64,000 nt of DNA from an uncultured Pseudohongiella sp. (lineage in GTDB: Bacteria; Pseudomonadota; Gammaproteobacteria; Pseudomonadales; Pseudohongiellaceae): the NCBI GenBank assembly GCA_951812965.1, contig OX638341.1, positions 1,842,438 to 1,906,437 on the forward strand, given 5' to 3'. The position numbers were made by a program, and so were the translations under genes. The notes beneath the pieces are model-generated. The model was given only the letters and a program-made list of their open reading frames with translations. It had not been told where the DNA came from and did no database searches. Of the stretch, positions 17,519-26,712 are shown piece by piece; position 1 is the stretch's first letter; each line of letters begins with the position of its first letter.

Positions 17519-18328
17519 TCACGGATGAATTCGCACCGGGTACGGTTCCGGTGGCTGGGGCGGAGGCTGGTTGCGGAGTTGATCGGCCTGGATGGCCAGG
17601 CGGGCGGCTCGGTTGTCTGGGTCCGGATGCGTGCTCAGGAACTGCAGAGCGCCGGCCCCTCCGCCTTCGGCGCGCATCTTGTCCCATAGCGTAACCGCGG
17701 CGGCGGGCTCGTAGCCGGCTTTGTGCGCCAATTCCATGTCTAGTTGATCTGCCTCGTATTCCGCGCCGCGGCTGTTCGGCAATTCCAGCGCGACCGTGGC
17801 CAGCATGTCCGCCGCGGCCGCCGTGCCGCGGTCCCCAGTCTCGATCTCGATCGCCGTGACCGCCAGGCCCTGCAAGATGGCGAGCGACATCTGCTCGGCG
17901 GAATGATTGGCGATGGCGTGGGAGATTTCATGGCCCAGAACGTGCGCCAGTTCGTCGTCGCTCGGGTCGAGTTTGCTCACCAGGCCGCTGTAAATCGCCA
18001 TGCGCCCGCCGGCCATGCACCAGGCGTTGACCATCTCGGGGTCGTCAACCAGCACTACGCTCCATTGCCAGCCTGCGGTGTGCGGCCAGGTTTGCACCGC
18101 TGCCGCCACCAGCCGGCCGGCGATACGTTCGATACGCTCGGCTAGCGCGGGGTCGCGCAGCATCTGTCCGGAGTCGGCCAGCTCACCCAGGGTTTGTTCG
18201 TAAGCCAGTCGCGATTCGTTGATCGCCAGGTCCGGCGGCACCAACATAAATTGCGTTCTTCCGGTCGGGCTTGTGGCGCAGGCCGCGAAGACCAACGCTA
18301 ACGGAATCGCGAAAATCAGGCGGCGCAT
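17519..18328 (-). CDS. M48-family metalloprotease lipoprotein
   Basis: A 269-residue protein. The signal peptide ends in a lipobox (VFAAC, Cys17), so it should be a lipoprotein. The zinc motif HEISH is at 133-137 (HVLGHEISHAIANHSAEQ) and the third ligand Glu is in RGAEYEADQLD. This matches the LoiP/BepA-like periplasmic M48 proteases, which handle misfolded envelope proteins. Start ATG 18328 has GAGGGTG about 7 bp upstream; the longer frame to 18574 lacks support. It ends 22 bp from the 3' end of selC, convergently. Confidence 0.9.
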   Translation of the reverse strand: MRRLIFAIPLALVFAACATSPTGRTQFMLVPPDLAINESRLAYEQTLGELADSGQMLRDPALAERIERIAGRLVAAAVQTWPHTAGWQWSVVLVDDPEMVNAWCMAGGRMAIYSGLVSKLDPSDDELAHVLGHEISHAIANHSAEQMSLAILQGLAVTAIEIETGDRGTAAAADMLATVALELPNSRGAEYEADQLDMELAHKAGYEPAAAVTLWDKMRAEGGGAGALQFLSTHPDPDNRAARLAIQADQLRNQPPPQPPEPYPVRIHP

Positions 18329-18426
18329 GATCACCCTCGTTAACTCGCTCATTTGTAGTGATTGTATTCTGAAACAGGTTTGTTGTTTAGCCGCTGCGGA
18401 AGATGATCGGGACGGGTTCCCGCTGA

Positions 18427-18458
18427 GATTTTGCGACTTCGCCTCGCGCAGAATGACA
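18427..18458. repeat. Dispersed GAATGACA-type imperfect palindrome
   Basis: A GATTTTGCGACTTCG half and a CGCGCAGAATGACA half form an imperfect inverted repeat in the divergent promoter region between the M48 and acylase genes. Similar copies are at 16523-16554 (opposite orientation) and 48064-48100. Confidence 0.6.
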
Positions 18459-18545
18459 GTTTGCCCGGGTGCTTTCGTTTTTCTTGATCCGTCCGCCGTC
18501 AGTCCGTAACCTGCTCTCAATTGTTCAATTCGGGGAAATCGGACC

Positions 18546-20741
18546 ATGAGACTATTGCTGATCGGGCTTTGCACCTTGTTCCTGGCTGCCTGTGACCAGC
18601 CGGCGCCGGAGACATCAGTAAGTGCGCCGTCAGGCGCGGAGACCGCAAGCTCGGCGTTGCCGGGGCAGGGCGATGACGCGGGCAGGACCGTGATCTATCG
18701 CGACAGTTTCGGTGTGCCGCATATCTATGCCCCGACCGTCGAAGCCGGTCTCTACGCTCAGGGTTGGGCCCAGGCCGAGGATCGGCCCGCGCAATTGCTC
18801 ATGAACCTGAAAATCGCCATCGGCGAATTGACCGAGATCGCCGGCGAGGGGGGTGTGCAGCCGTCGCTGATCTCACACATGTTCGGGCACATGCGCAATG
18901 CCTCGATTTCGGTTGCCAACATGACCGAAACCGAGCGCGGCCGCCTGACCGCGTTCGCCAACGGCATCAGCGATTTTTATCAGGCGCATCCTGAAGACGT
19001 ACCCCCGTGGTGGAATCACCCCGCGGTTAACCCGGAAATGATCGATGCCTTCGGCCGCATGTTTCTCTATAACTGGTCCATCGACGAGGCGATGGGCGAT
19101 CTCCGGCGCGGCGGCGTCAATCCGGATTTCATTGAAGAACAGCGCGCTTCGAATCAATGGGCGGTAAGTCCGTCGCGTACGGCAAGCGGCCACGCCATCC
19201 TGTTGATTGATCCGCATTTGGCGTGGTTCGGCGTCAGCCGCTTCTGGGAAATGCGCATCCACGCCGGCGAATTGCGAGGCAGTGGCGTTGGCCTGCCGGG
19301 TGCGCCTTATATCGGCCTCGGCCATAACGAAAACGTTGCCTGGGCGATGACCACCGGCGGCCCCGATACGGCGGATGTATATGAAATCGAACTCGACCCG
19401 GATGATCCCAACCGCTACCTCTTCGATGACGAATGGCGCGAGATCGAACAATTTACGGCAGCGCTGCCATTCCCGGACGGCAGCAGCCGCGAATACGTTT
19501 GGGAAGCCTCTCATCACGGCCCCATCATCGCCCGGGGCGAAGGGGTAGCCTACGCGGCTCGCATGGCCTACGACTCGGGCACGAATCGCAATCGCGCCTG
19601 GGAATTCCTCAACTTCGCCGAGGACTATACCGGCGCCGTCGCCGCCTGCGAAACCCTGTCGATGTTTCCGCAAAACGTGATGGTCGCGGACACCAGCGGC
19701 AACATCTATTACCAGCGCACCGGCAGGGTGCCGGTGAGGGATCTGTCATATGACTGGTCGCTGCCCGTCGATGGCAATACTTCGGCTACCGAATGGCAGG
19801 GATTCCACCCCGCGCAAGATCATCTCCAGGTGCTCAATCCCGCGGCCGGATACATGCAAAATTGCAATATCCCGCCCGACGCCATGATTCCGGATTCGCC
19901 GTTTTCGCTTGATGCACAGCCGGATTATCTCTTTTCGAGCGCTGACTATGGCCCGTCTCGCGACGGCTGGATCAACCAGCGCGGCGCCCGCGCGATCGAT
20001 CTGTTAAGCGCGGATAGCGATGTCACCATCGAGGAGGCGCTCGCCTATGCCGTCGACGTGCAGCCTTACGGCTTCCGGCGCTGGCTTGAGGTGCTGGCGG
20101 CGGCGGAGGCGCCGGCTTCCGCCGAGTTGACCGAAATACTCGGCTGGGATGGCCAAATCACCAAAGACAGCTCGGCCGCGCTTAAATATTACTATTGGCG
20201 CGCGGCGCTCGATGAGACCGAGGCAGGTTCCGCGATTCGCGATCTTGTCGATGACCATTACTCCATCGTCGAACAGCGGCCGCCGCGGGCCATCGAGCTG
20301 GACGACGAACAACTGGCGACCGTGCGCGAGGCCTGGCTTAACGGCCTGAATCGGATGCTTTCCGATTTGGGCGATACCACGCAACCCTGGGGCCGCGTGT
20401 TCCGGACCGGACGCGATGGCGTCACTTGGCCAGTGGGCGGAGGCGGCGGCGACCATCTGGGACTCACCACCATGCGCACAATGGGCTACGCCGACGCCAA
20501 CGAGAATCACGAGCGCCAAGGCGTCAGCGGGCAGACGTCAACGCAGATCGTGGTGCTGTCGGAGCCGATCCAGAGTTGGCTGTATCTGCCCACCGGCCAA
20601 TCAGATCGCCCCGATTCTCCGCATTACCGCGATCAGTCCGAAACCGTGTTTTCCGATCGTGAACTCAAGCCGAGTTGGTGGTTGCCGGAGGATCTGGCGG
20701 GCAATATCGAATCGCGGACGGAGCTTGATCCGCGCTTGTGA
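18546..20741 (+). CDS. Penicillin acylase-family Ntn hydrolase (lipoprotein)
   Basis: A 731-residue exported protein with a lipobox (LFLAAC, Cys16). The N-terminal IYRDSFGVPHIYAPTVEAGLYAQGWAQAEDR region is the alpha subunit of the S45 family. The autocatalytic site is at RASNQWAVSPSRTASGH, making Ser202 the new N-terminal nucleophile of the beta chain. The conserved DPHL follows (LIDPHLAWFGVSRFWEMRI). Relatives cleave beta-lactam side chains, N-acyl-homoserine lactones or acyl-amino compounds; the substrate cannot be told here. It is divergent from the M48 gene. Confidence 0.9.
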   Translation: MRLLLIGLCTLFLAACDQPAPETSVSAPSGAETASSALPGQGDDAGRTVIYRDSFGVPHIYAPTVEAGLYAQGWAQAEDRPAQLLMNLKIAIGELTEIAGEGGVQPSLISHMFGHMRNASISVANMTETERGRLTAFANGISDFYQAHPEDVPPWWNHPAVNPEMIDAFGRMFLYNWSIDEAMGDLRRGGVNPDFIEEQRASNQWAVSPSRTASGHAILLIDPHLAWFGVSRFWEMRIHAGELRGSGVGLPGAPYIGLGHNENVAWAMTTGGPDTADVYEIELDPDDPNRYLFDDEWREIEQFTAALPFPDGSSREYVWEASHHGPIIARGEGVAYAARMAYDSGTNRNRAWEFLNFAEDYTGAVAACETLSMFPQNVMVADTSGNIYYQRTGRVPVRDLSYDWSLPVDGNTSATEWQGFHPAQDHLQVLNPAAGYMQNCNIPPDAMIPDSPFSLDAQPDYLFSSADYGPSRDGWINQRGARAIDLLSADSDVTIEEALAYAVDVQPYGFRRWLEVLAAAEAPASAELTEILGWDGQITKDSSAALKYYYWRAALDETEAGSAIRDLVDDHYSIVEQRPPRAIELDDEQLATVREAWLNGLNRMLSDLGDTTQPWGRVFRTGRDGVTWPVGGGGGDHLGLTTMRTMGYADANENHERQGVSGQTSTQIVVLSEPIQSWLYLPTGQSDRPDSPHYRDQSETVFSDRELKPSWWLPEDLAGNIESRTELDPRL

Positions 20742-20900
20742 AAATTAATTCTGATTCATGTATATTTTGTAGTCGTGTAAGCGCAAGTTTGGACAGGACG
20801 TAACGAGAAATTGCGGGTTACCGGAGCCCACTCGAAAAATAGGGCTGCTAAGCTCGTTTGCTACTCTACAATCTATATTCTGACGTTGGAAGTACTACAA

Positions 20901-23633
20901 ATGGAAAATATCTCGGAAAAAGAAAAAATAATCGGGGCGCAACAGATTCCCAGAATCACCGTCGTGATCGCTCTCGCCGCCATGATGCAGTTTGCGGGCG
21001 TGGCGGCCAATGCGGCAGATCGTCTCATATTCACAAATTCAATCGACGTTACCGACGATCAGATCATTCTGGTTGAATTGAAAGAATCCGCAGCCGACAG
21101 TAATCTGTTCGATCTTGACAACACAACAATTTCTTTTGTTCCAAATGATGAGGGAGGATATTCAGTAGAAAGAAAGGAGCTGCAATGGAATCCGGATATT
21201 GGCGAGGAAATGGAAGCTTCATACCTTGATTCTTCCAGCATAATTGCTAATCGTTATACGCTAGAGAATTTTGAATTTCCGTTTTCCGGTGAAAACTTAA
21301 GAGATCTCTATGTTTCACCGAGTGGCTTAATTACGTTCAGTTCGGATATCTATTCTGGAATCATGCAGCGGATTGATGCTGGAGAATTTAGATATGATAA
21401 TAATCTGCAAAATCTCAGTGCAAGTTTTTTTGAGGACACAATTTCTCCATTGTTCTGGATTTATGAGTATACTTCCATATCAGGAAAGATGTATGCAATT
21501 GAAAGTTCGGATTCAATAACTCTTACTTTCGATATCTCCGAACCTTGTTGTTTTCTAGATTCTTTCACAACTGATAATAATATTAACGAATATCAGGTGA
21601 AGCTATATTCGTCTGGAAAGATCGATTTCAGTTACAAGAATATCGAATCTAAGATGGGGGTTGTTGGAATTTTTCAGAAGCACATTTATGGCCAAGGTGA
21701 GCTTATTAATTCATTTGATATTGGAGAATCCAGTAATATATCCCCGCAATATGATATAACTAATGTATCGATTTACAAATCTAAAGATAATCGAAATGTG
21801 GAATTCGTGTATACATTTGCAGGAGATTTGTCGGCTGTACTAACAAGTGAATTTTCTGATTGGGTTCTTTCCATGAGAGCCAGCAAGAGTGGTAACACTT
21901 GGTCGTGGTGGTCATCACTTATTAGAGGTAATAGATCTAGATTGCGTGTTTATCCTAGTTTTGAAACTGTATCTGAGCCAATAATTCATGAAAATCAACT
22001 TTTTTTGAATCTTAACTTCATGGATGCTCAAGTTGGAGATGTTGTCCAAATTGAAAGCCGTGTATTAGAGCATTCAAGAAAACTAGGAGATAGCATACAG
22101 TTCGAGTTTACATATCCCGATTTAATTTATCGAGAAAGTAGATCTAGAAATATTGATTTTTCCACGGAAGAAGTCAGTAGCTTGCAGTCACGCATCTATG
22201 AAGGATTTTTTTATCAGAATGATAACGCTGTTATAACAACTCACCGGATCATGTGTGATGTTATTGGGAAATTTGGAGATATATTTACACTGGCTGCACA
22301 CTATTCCAGCTTTAGAACGGATAGAGGTGCGGCGTCTTCTCCCGTGGTTTCTTATGATAGCTCTTCCAAGGGAATAGGCATTGGCTCCTGGTTTGGTGCT
22401 GGTCCGCGAGATGGCCCAACTATTGTAGGTAGTTGTAAATCATATGATTTACAATCTAATCTTGATAGGATTATTCCTTTGGGATCGGTTCCGGGAAGCA
22501 GTTTCGGGAGTGCTCCCTATCTTTATTCTTCAGGTTTACTCGTGCATGAAATCGGTCATAATTGGGTAGTGTCCCCAGCTCTTCGTGCCAAGATAGGTGA
22601 AGAAAGAGTATACCTGAGTCAGATTTCTGGTGGACATTGGAGAAACAACTTACATAGTCCGGTTGCTGTTAGTATTTCTGGGCGAGATGAGTCGTCTACA
22701 ATGGGAGGCACCAACTGGCGAGACAATGGAGATGGTACATTCAGTCGAATTAGGTCACAGGTATTGACATCCGGATTTTCTTACATGGATTTGTACTTGA
22801 TGGGACTCATACCTCCAGAAAATGTACCTGATTTCTATATGGTAAATAATTATGAATTCGTTGAAATTGATAGCGATGGCAATTGGCTATATACCGTTGA
22901 CAAAGTAGACGTTGCTATCGAGGATGTAATTGCGGCCAACGGGCCGCGTTTTCCAACCTACCTCGAATCTCCGAAAGACTTCAACATGGCATTCACCTAT
23001 GTGCGGCAATATGGAGAACCGATTGATCAAGGGAAACTAGACATGCTGCGAGGTGTAAGAGATGCTTTTTTCGATCGTTGGTGCGCTGTTACAGGTGGGT
23101 TGTCGACAATGTATTCGCAAGCGACGAGCAAGTATGAATCATCCAATCCTTGTATATTGTTGACTGATCTCGGCAACGGCACGGAAGATCCCACATATGG
23201 CGTACCATATGACTGGCCAGATTTGGATATTTCTGATTTTGCCACTATAGAGTATGGAGGATTGCAGATATCTGATCAGGATTTGAATGAAGGAGATACC
23301 TTTTCAGCCTTTGTCGAACTGGAAGGAACAGGAATCGTAGATATCTATGTTGGATTTCAGTTACCAGATTATTCAAGGGTAAATTTGAGTTCCGATGGTA
23401 GTCTAAACGAGAATTCGGAAGCTCTTCCTTTCCTGAAATCTCATGTGCTTGAAAGTGGCGTTCGTCAACGTATTGAATTGATAACTGTAACTCTTGAAGC
23501 TGGATCTAACTATGACGCCCTGCAAAAGGGAGACTATATTATATCGATTGATGTAGCTTACGAAGGTCAGAAAAATCCACTATTAGACCAGCAGAATGCT
23601 TATTCAAGATCCAAAAAGTTCAAAGTGAACTAG
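20901..23633 (+). CDS. AT-rich putative secreted zinc metalloprotease with nidogen-like N-terminal region
   Basis: A 910-residue protein with a signal peptide (ITVVIALAAMMQFAGVAANA). Residues about 85-240 resemble a nidogen-like fold: FSGENLRDLYVSPSGLITF, ISPLFW, then KLYSSGKIDFSYKNI and GVVGIF. A zinc motif HEIGH lies at about 549-553, followed by SSTMGGTNW, DNGDGTF and SYMDLYLMGLIPPENVP, a pattern I associate with unclassified bacterial metallopeptidases. Start ATG 20901 (GGAAG upstream) places the signal peptide near the N terminus; the frame opens earlier at 20811. Sampled lines are about 33-43% G+C against clearly GC-rich neighbours, so recent acquisition is likely. Function is inferred, not established. 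Confidence 0.65.
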   Translation: MENISEKEKIIGAQQIPRITVVIALAAMMQFAGVAANAADRLIFTNSIDVTDDQIILVELKESAADSNLFDLDNTTISFVPNDEGGYSVERKELQWNPDIGEEMEASYLDSSSIIANRYTLENFEFPFSGENLRDLYVSPSGLITFSSDIYSGIMQRIDAGEFRYDNNLQNLSASFFEDTISPLFWIYEYTSISGKMYAIESSDSITLTFDISEPCCFLDSFTTDNNINEYQVKLYSSGKIDFSYKNIESKMGVVGIFQKHIYGQGELINSFDIGESSNISPQYDITNVSIYKSKDNRNVEFVYTFAGDLSAVLTSEFSDWVLSMRASKSGNTWSWWSSLIRGNRSRLRVYPSFETVSEPIIHENQLFLNLNFMDAQVGDVVQIESRVLEHSRKLGDSIQFEFTYPDLIYRESRSRNIDFSTEEVSSLQSRIYEGFFYQNDNAVITTHRIMCDVIGKFGDIFTLAAHYSSFRTDRGAASSPVVSYDSSSKGIGIGSWFGAGPRDGPTIVGSCKSYDLQSNLDRIIPLGSVPGSSFGSAPYLYSSGLLVHEIGHNWVVSPALRAKIGEERVYLSQISGGHWRNNLHSPVAVSISGRDESSTMGGTNWRDNGDGTFSRIRSQVLTSGFSYMDLYLMGLIPPENVPDFYMVNNYEFVEIDSDGNWLYTVDKVDVAIEDVIAANGPRFPTYLESPKDFNMAFTYVRQYGEPIDQGKLDMLRGVRDAFFDRWCAVTGGLSTMYSQATSKYESSNPCILLTDLGNGTEDPTYGVPYDWPDLDISDFATIEYGGLQISDQDLNEGDTFSAFVELEGTGIVDIYVGFQLPDYSRVNLSSDGSLNENSEALPFLKSHVLESGVRQRIELITVTLEAGSNYDALQKGDYIISIDVAYEGQKNPLLDQQNAYSRSKKFKVN

Positions 23634-24003
23634 TTCGTTCTTGTCCATAAACTCCGTTTTCTGATCAATCTTTTGTTCACCGATTCCACGTGGCCATGGG
23701 ACGTGGCCATGGGACACCCACGTGGCCATGGCGTAGCCATTGGTGTGGTCATGGGACACCCATTGGGGGATAGCCGTGGGACACCCACGGGATGGTCATG
23801 GGACACCCATGGTGGCCATGGGACACCCATCGCCCGGATCATGATAAGACGACCATAGAAATTCAGCACTTCAACCAGTTCGAGCGAATACACATCATTG
23901 CTTACCAAGATTGGCTGATTACAAAATTCCCCCCGAAATTGGTCATTTGCCGCATCTGAACTACATTTACCTGCAACAAGTCACCAGGAACCGCGGGCAG
24001 GCC
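23634..24003. other. Non-coding stretch between the AT-rich gene and the transposase
   Basis: It holds the TGGGACACCCA repeat cluster and about 170 bp of leader before the transposase start. Open frames across it are produced by the repeat and look non-coding. Confidence 0.6.
23690..23832. repeat. Cluster of five TGGGACACCCA palindromic repeats
   Basis: The 11-bp imperfect palindrome TGGGACACCCA occurs at 23710, 23752, 23777, 23799 and 23819, mostly flanked by CAT/ATG or CGTGGCCATGG strings. Spacing is irregular, 20 to 42 bp. It sits directly upstream of the REP-associated transposase; a related string ATGGGTGTCCTAT is at 25105-25117 downstream in inverted sense. Confidence 0.85.
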
Positions 24004-24969
24004 ATGACTCAACCTCGCTCAAGCATCGTGTCGCTGCAAGAGACGTCTTACTATCATTGCGTCTCTCGCTGCGTGCGCCAGGCTTTTCTCTGCGGTGACG
24101 ACCGCTACTCCGGCAACAACTTCGATCACCGCAAACCTTGGCTGCTGCGGCGGTTGAAGCTGCTGGAGGAAGTCTTCGCTATCGATATCGCCGCTTACGC
24201 GGTGATGAGCAATCATTACCATGTGGTGCTGCATGTGGATCAGGTTCGTGGTCGAGATTTGGATCGGGATGAGGTAATCCATCGCTGGCTGCGTCTATAC
24301 AAGGGCGGTCCCCTGGTGCATCGATATTTGCTAGGGGAACTGCAATCCGAGGCGGATTACCGGCAACTGGATCTGATTACCGACGCTTGGCGCGAACGCT
24401 TGACCAGCATCAGTTGGTTCATGCGCTGCCTGAATGAGTACATGGCGCGGAAGGCCAATCAGGAAGACGGTTGCAAGGGCAGGTTTTGGGAGGGTCGTTT
24501 CAAGTCCCAGGCGCTGCTGGATGATGCGGCATTGCTGTCTTGCATGGCCTATGTCGATCTGAATCCAGTCAGGGCTGGACTCAGTGAAACACTTGAGGGA
24601 TCGGATTTTACGTCCATTCAGGCGCGTATCCGGCGAGTCAGGAAGGGAACACGTGAAGACAACCAGAGTTTCTCGGTTCCGAAGCTGATGCCATTCCGGG
24701 CCGGACGCGGGGAAACATTGTCCAAAGCCATATTGCCTTTTGATCTGAAGAATTATCTTGAGTTGGTGGATTGGACGGGTCGGGTCGCGCGCACGGACAA
24801 GAAGGGCAGGATTCTGGAAAACGCGTCGGCAATGCTGTCCAAGCTGAGTATGACTGAAGCGCAATGGCGATTGTTGGCCCTGGATATCCAGCGGGAAGCG
24901 ATCACGATGTTTAACGGCCTGGACAAGCTGGCGGCGCGGGAAAGGAGCAAGGCATGGATGGCCGCTTGA
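24004..24969 (+). CDS. REP-associated tyrosine transposase (RAYT, IS200-like Y1)
   Basis: A 321-residue single-domain HUH transposase. It starts MTQPRSSIVSLQETSYYHCVSRC, the conserved opening of this family, has the HUH metal site SNHYHVV (H71, H73) and the active-site Tyr183 in AYVDLNPVRAGL. RAYTs cut and join single-stranded REP hairpins and are usually immobile, single-copy genes flanked by palindromes; they are thought to spread REP elements. ATG 24004 is chosen because it gives the family N terminus; the frame opens at 23911. GC content returns to that of the genome here, unlike the gene before it. Confidence 0.92.
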   Translation: MTQPRSSIVSLQETSYYHCVSRCVRQAFLCGDDRYSGNNFDHRKPWLLRRLKLLEEVFAIDIAAYAVMSNHYHVVLHVDQVRGRDLDRDEVIHRWLRLYKGGPLVHRYLLGELQSEADYRQLDLITDAWRERLTSISWFMRCLNEYMARKANQEDGCKGRFWEGRFKSQALLDDAALLSCMAYVDLNPVRAGLSETLEGSDFTSIQARIRRVRKGTREDNQSFSVPKLMPFRAGRGETLSKAILPFDLKNYLELVDWTGRVARTDKKGRILENASAMLSKLSMTEAQWRLLALDIQREAITMFNGLDKLAARERSKAWMAA

Positions 24970-25315
24970 GTCACTGCGAGCTCAATTTCATGTCCGAACG
25001 GGCAGCATGGCCCGTGCCTGCGATACAGGCTCACTGGCCTGTAATCATTGTCGTGATATGAATTTATTCAATTCAACTTTGTTTTAATCCAGACCGCCGC
25101 AGGAATGGGTGTCCTATGTACGCTTTGAGTCGCGAATGGAGATCGAGCCGAGATTTTGATCGGCTGAGCCGTCCGGTCAAACTGCGTGTGGTGGGTCTGT
25201 GCATGCCGTCCCTGGCGCGAGTATTGCGGCTTCGCTAATCCCCAGCCTCGCCATCCTTGGCGAGTCGTTCGGACCTTCAAGAGCTTCGCTCTTGATCGGC
25301 TGCGCCGACCGGACC
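24970..25315. other. Non-coding stretch downstream of the transposase
   Basis: It contains ATGGGTGTCCTAT (25105-25117), the inverted counterpart of the upstream TGGGACACCCA cluster, and a small hairpin AAGAGC-TTC-GCTCTT near 25280. Open frames here are short and show no family pattern. It is probably the right flank of the transposase unit. Confidence 0.55.
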
Positions 25316-26587
25316 TCACCCAAATATGCTGCGGAAGATAAAAAAGAAAATAATCGACAGCACGGCGCCGACGGGGAGGGTGATGATCCAGGACAGGAAG
25401 ATTCGGCCGCTCACTCTGAGGTTTAGCGCGCTGATGCCCTTGGCGAGGCCCACGCCGAGCACCGCGCCTACCAGCGTATGAGTCGTCGATACCGGCATGC
25501 CGGTGCCGGAGGCAATTACCACGGTGGTTGCCGCCGCCAGCTCGGCGGCGAAGCCGCGGCTTGGGGTCAGGTGGGTGATATTGCGGCCGATGGTCATGAT
25601 CACGCGGTAGCCCCAGGTTGCCAAGCCGATGACGATGCCGATTCCGCCGAGCAGCAGAATCCAGTTGGGCACCGTGGATTTATGGGCAAATACGCCGCCG
25701 GTTTCCACTACGCCGACTACCGCCGCCAGCGGGCCGATGGCGTTGGCGACATCGTTCGAACCGTGGGCAAAGGCCATGGAACAGGCGGTGAACACCATCA
25801 ATACGCCAAAAACTTTTTCCAGGTTGTCGAGTTCGTGGCCTTCCTCATGCGCTTGCAGCGCCACGCGGCGCAGCAGCAATATGCCCAGGCCCATGGTAAC
25901 GAAGCCTAAACCGATGGCGATGAGCAAGGTCTGGCCGAAGTTGAATTCAAGGTCGGTCTTGCTGAGACCCTTGATCATGGTCATCATCGAAATAACGAAG
26001 CCAACCAGGAAGATGTACCAGGGCACATAACGCCTGGCGTTGGCCAGTGGATCATCAGTGTCGAGCACCAGCTTCTGTACGCTGAGAAACAGGATCAGGG
26101 CAATTGCTCCAGAGAATATCGGCGACACCACCCAGCTTGAGGCGATGGAGCCGACCTGGCCCCACATCACGGAATCGAAGGAAATTCCGACAACCGCGAA
26201 GCCGATGATGGCGCCTACGATCGAGTGCGTCGTCGATACCGGCCAACCGCGCTGGGACGCTACCAGCAGCCAGACGCCCGCAGCCAGCAGCGAAGACAGC
26301 ATTCCATAAACCAGCAACTGGGGATTTTCATCGAGGCCGGTGTTCTCCAGGCTGATTATGCCGCTACGCACGGTTTCGGTGACTTCACCGCCAGCCAGAT
26401 AAGCACCGGCGAACTCGAAAACCATCGCAATGGCGATGGCCTGCTTGATGGTGATGGCTCGAGCGCCGACCGACGTACCCATGGCGTTGGCAACATCGTT
26501 GGCGCCAACTCCCCAGGCCATGAAAAAGCCGAAAATGACGGCCATGGCGAGAAAAATCGAGCCGTACTGAGCGATTATTTCAGACAT
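25316..26587 (-). CDS. pit: Inorganic phosphate transporter, PiT family
   Basis: A 423-residue membrane protein with the two PHO4 repeats: GANDVANAMGTSVGARAITIKQA near residue 27 and GSNDVANAIGPLAAVVGVV in the second half, each followed by a VSTTHTLVGA/VSTTHSIVGA motif. It imports phosphate (as metal-phosphate) with protons. AGGAAGGAG precedes ATG 26587 closely. The DUF47 (PhoU-like) partner often linked to pit genes is absent here. Confidence 0.93.
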   Translation of the reverse strand: MSEIIAQYGSIFLAMAVIFGFFMAWGVGANDVANAMGTSVGARAITIKQAIAIAMVFEFAGAYLAGGEVTETVRSGIISLENTGLDENPQLLVYGMLSSLLAAGVWLLVASQRGWPVSTTHSIVGAIIGFAVVGISFDSVMWGQVGSIASSWVVSPIFSGAIALILFLSVQKLVLDTDDPLANARRYVPWYIFLVGFVISMMTMIKGLSKTDLEFNFGQTLLIAIGLGFVTMGLGILLLRRVALQAHEEGHELDNLEKVFGVLMVFTACSMAFAHGSNDVANAIGPLAAVVGVVETGGVFAHKSTVPNWILLLGGIGIVIGLATWGYRVIMTIGRNITHLTPSRGFAAELAAATTVVIASGTGMPVSTTHTLVGAVLGVGLAKGISALNLRVSGRIFLSWIITLPVGAVLSIIFFFIFRSIFG

Positions 26588-26712
26588 GCTCCTTCCTGTT
26601 TGAAATACTTCTCTTTAGGAAATCTTTTAGGTAGGTGTGTAGCTCGGCAAGATCGGCCCGGCGGTATTAGATCATTGATAATGCAAGCGGGCCAGAGCGG
26701 AGGCGAGTTTTT

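Noticed and set aside
24004-24969. Active IS200/IS605 insertion sequence
   Set aside because: The protein is the RAYT type with a longer C-terminal part, is single-copy here, lacks a tnpB partner and clear left/right IS ends.
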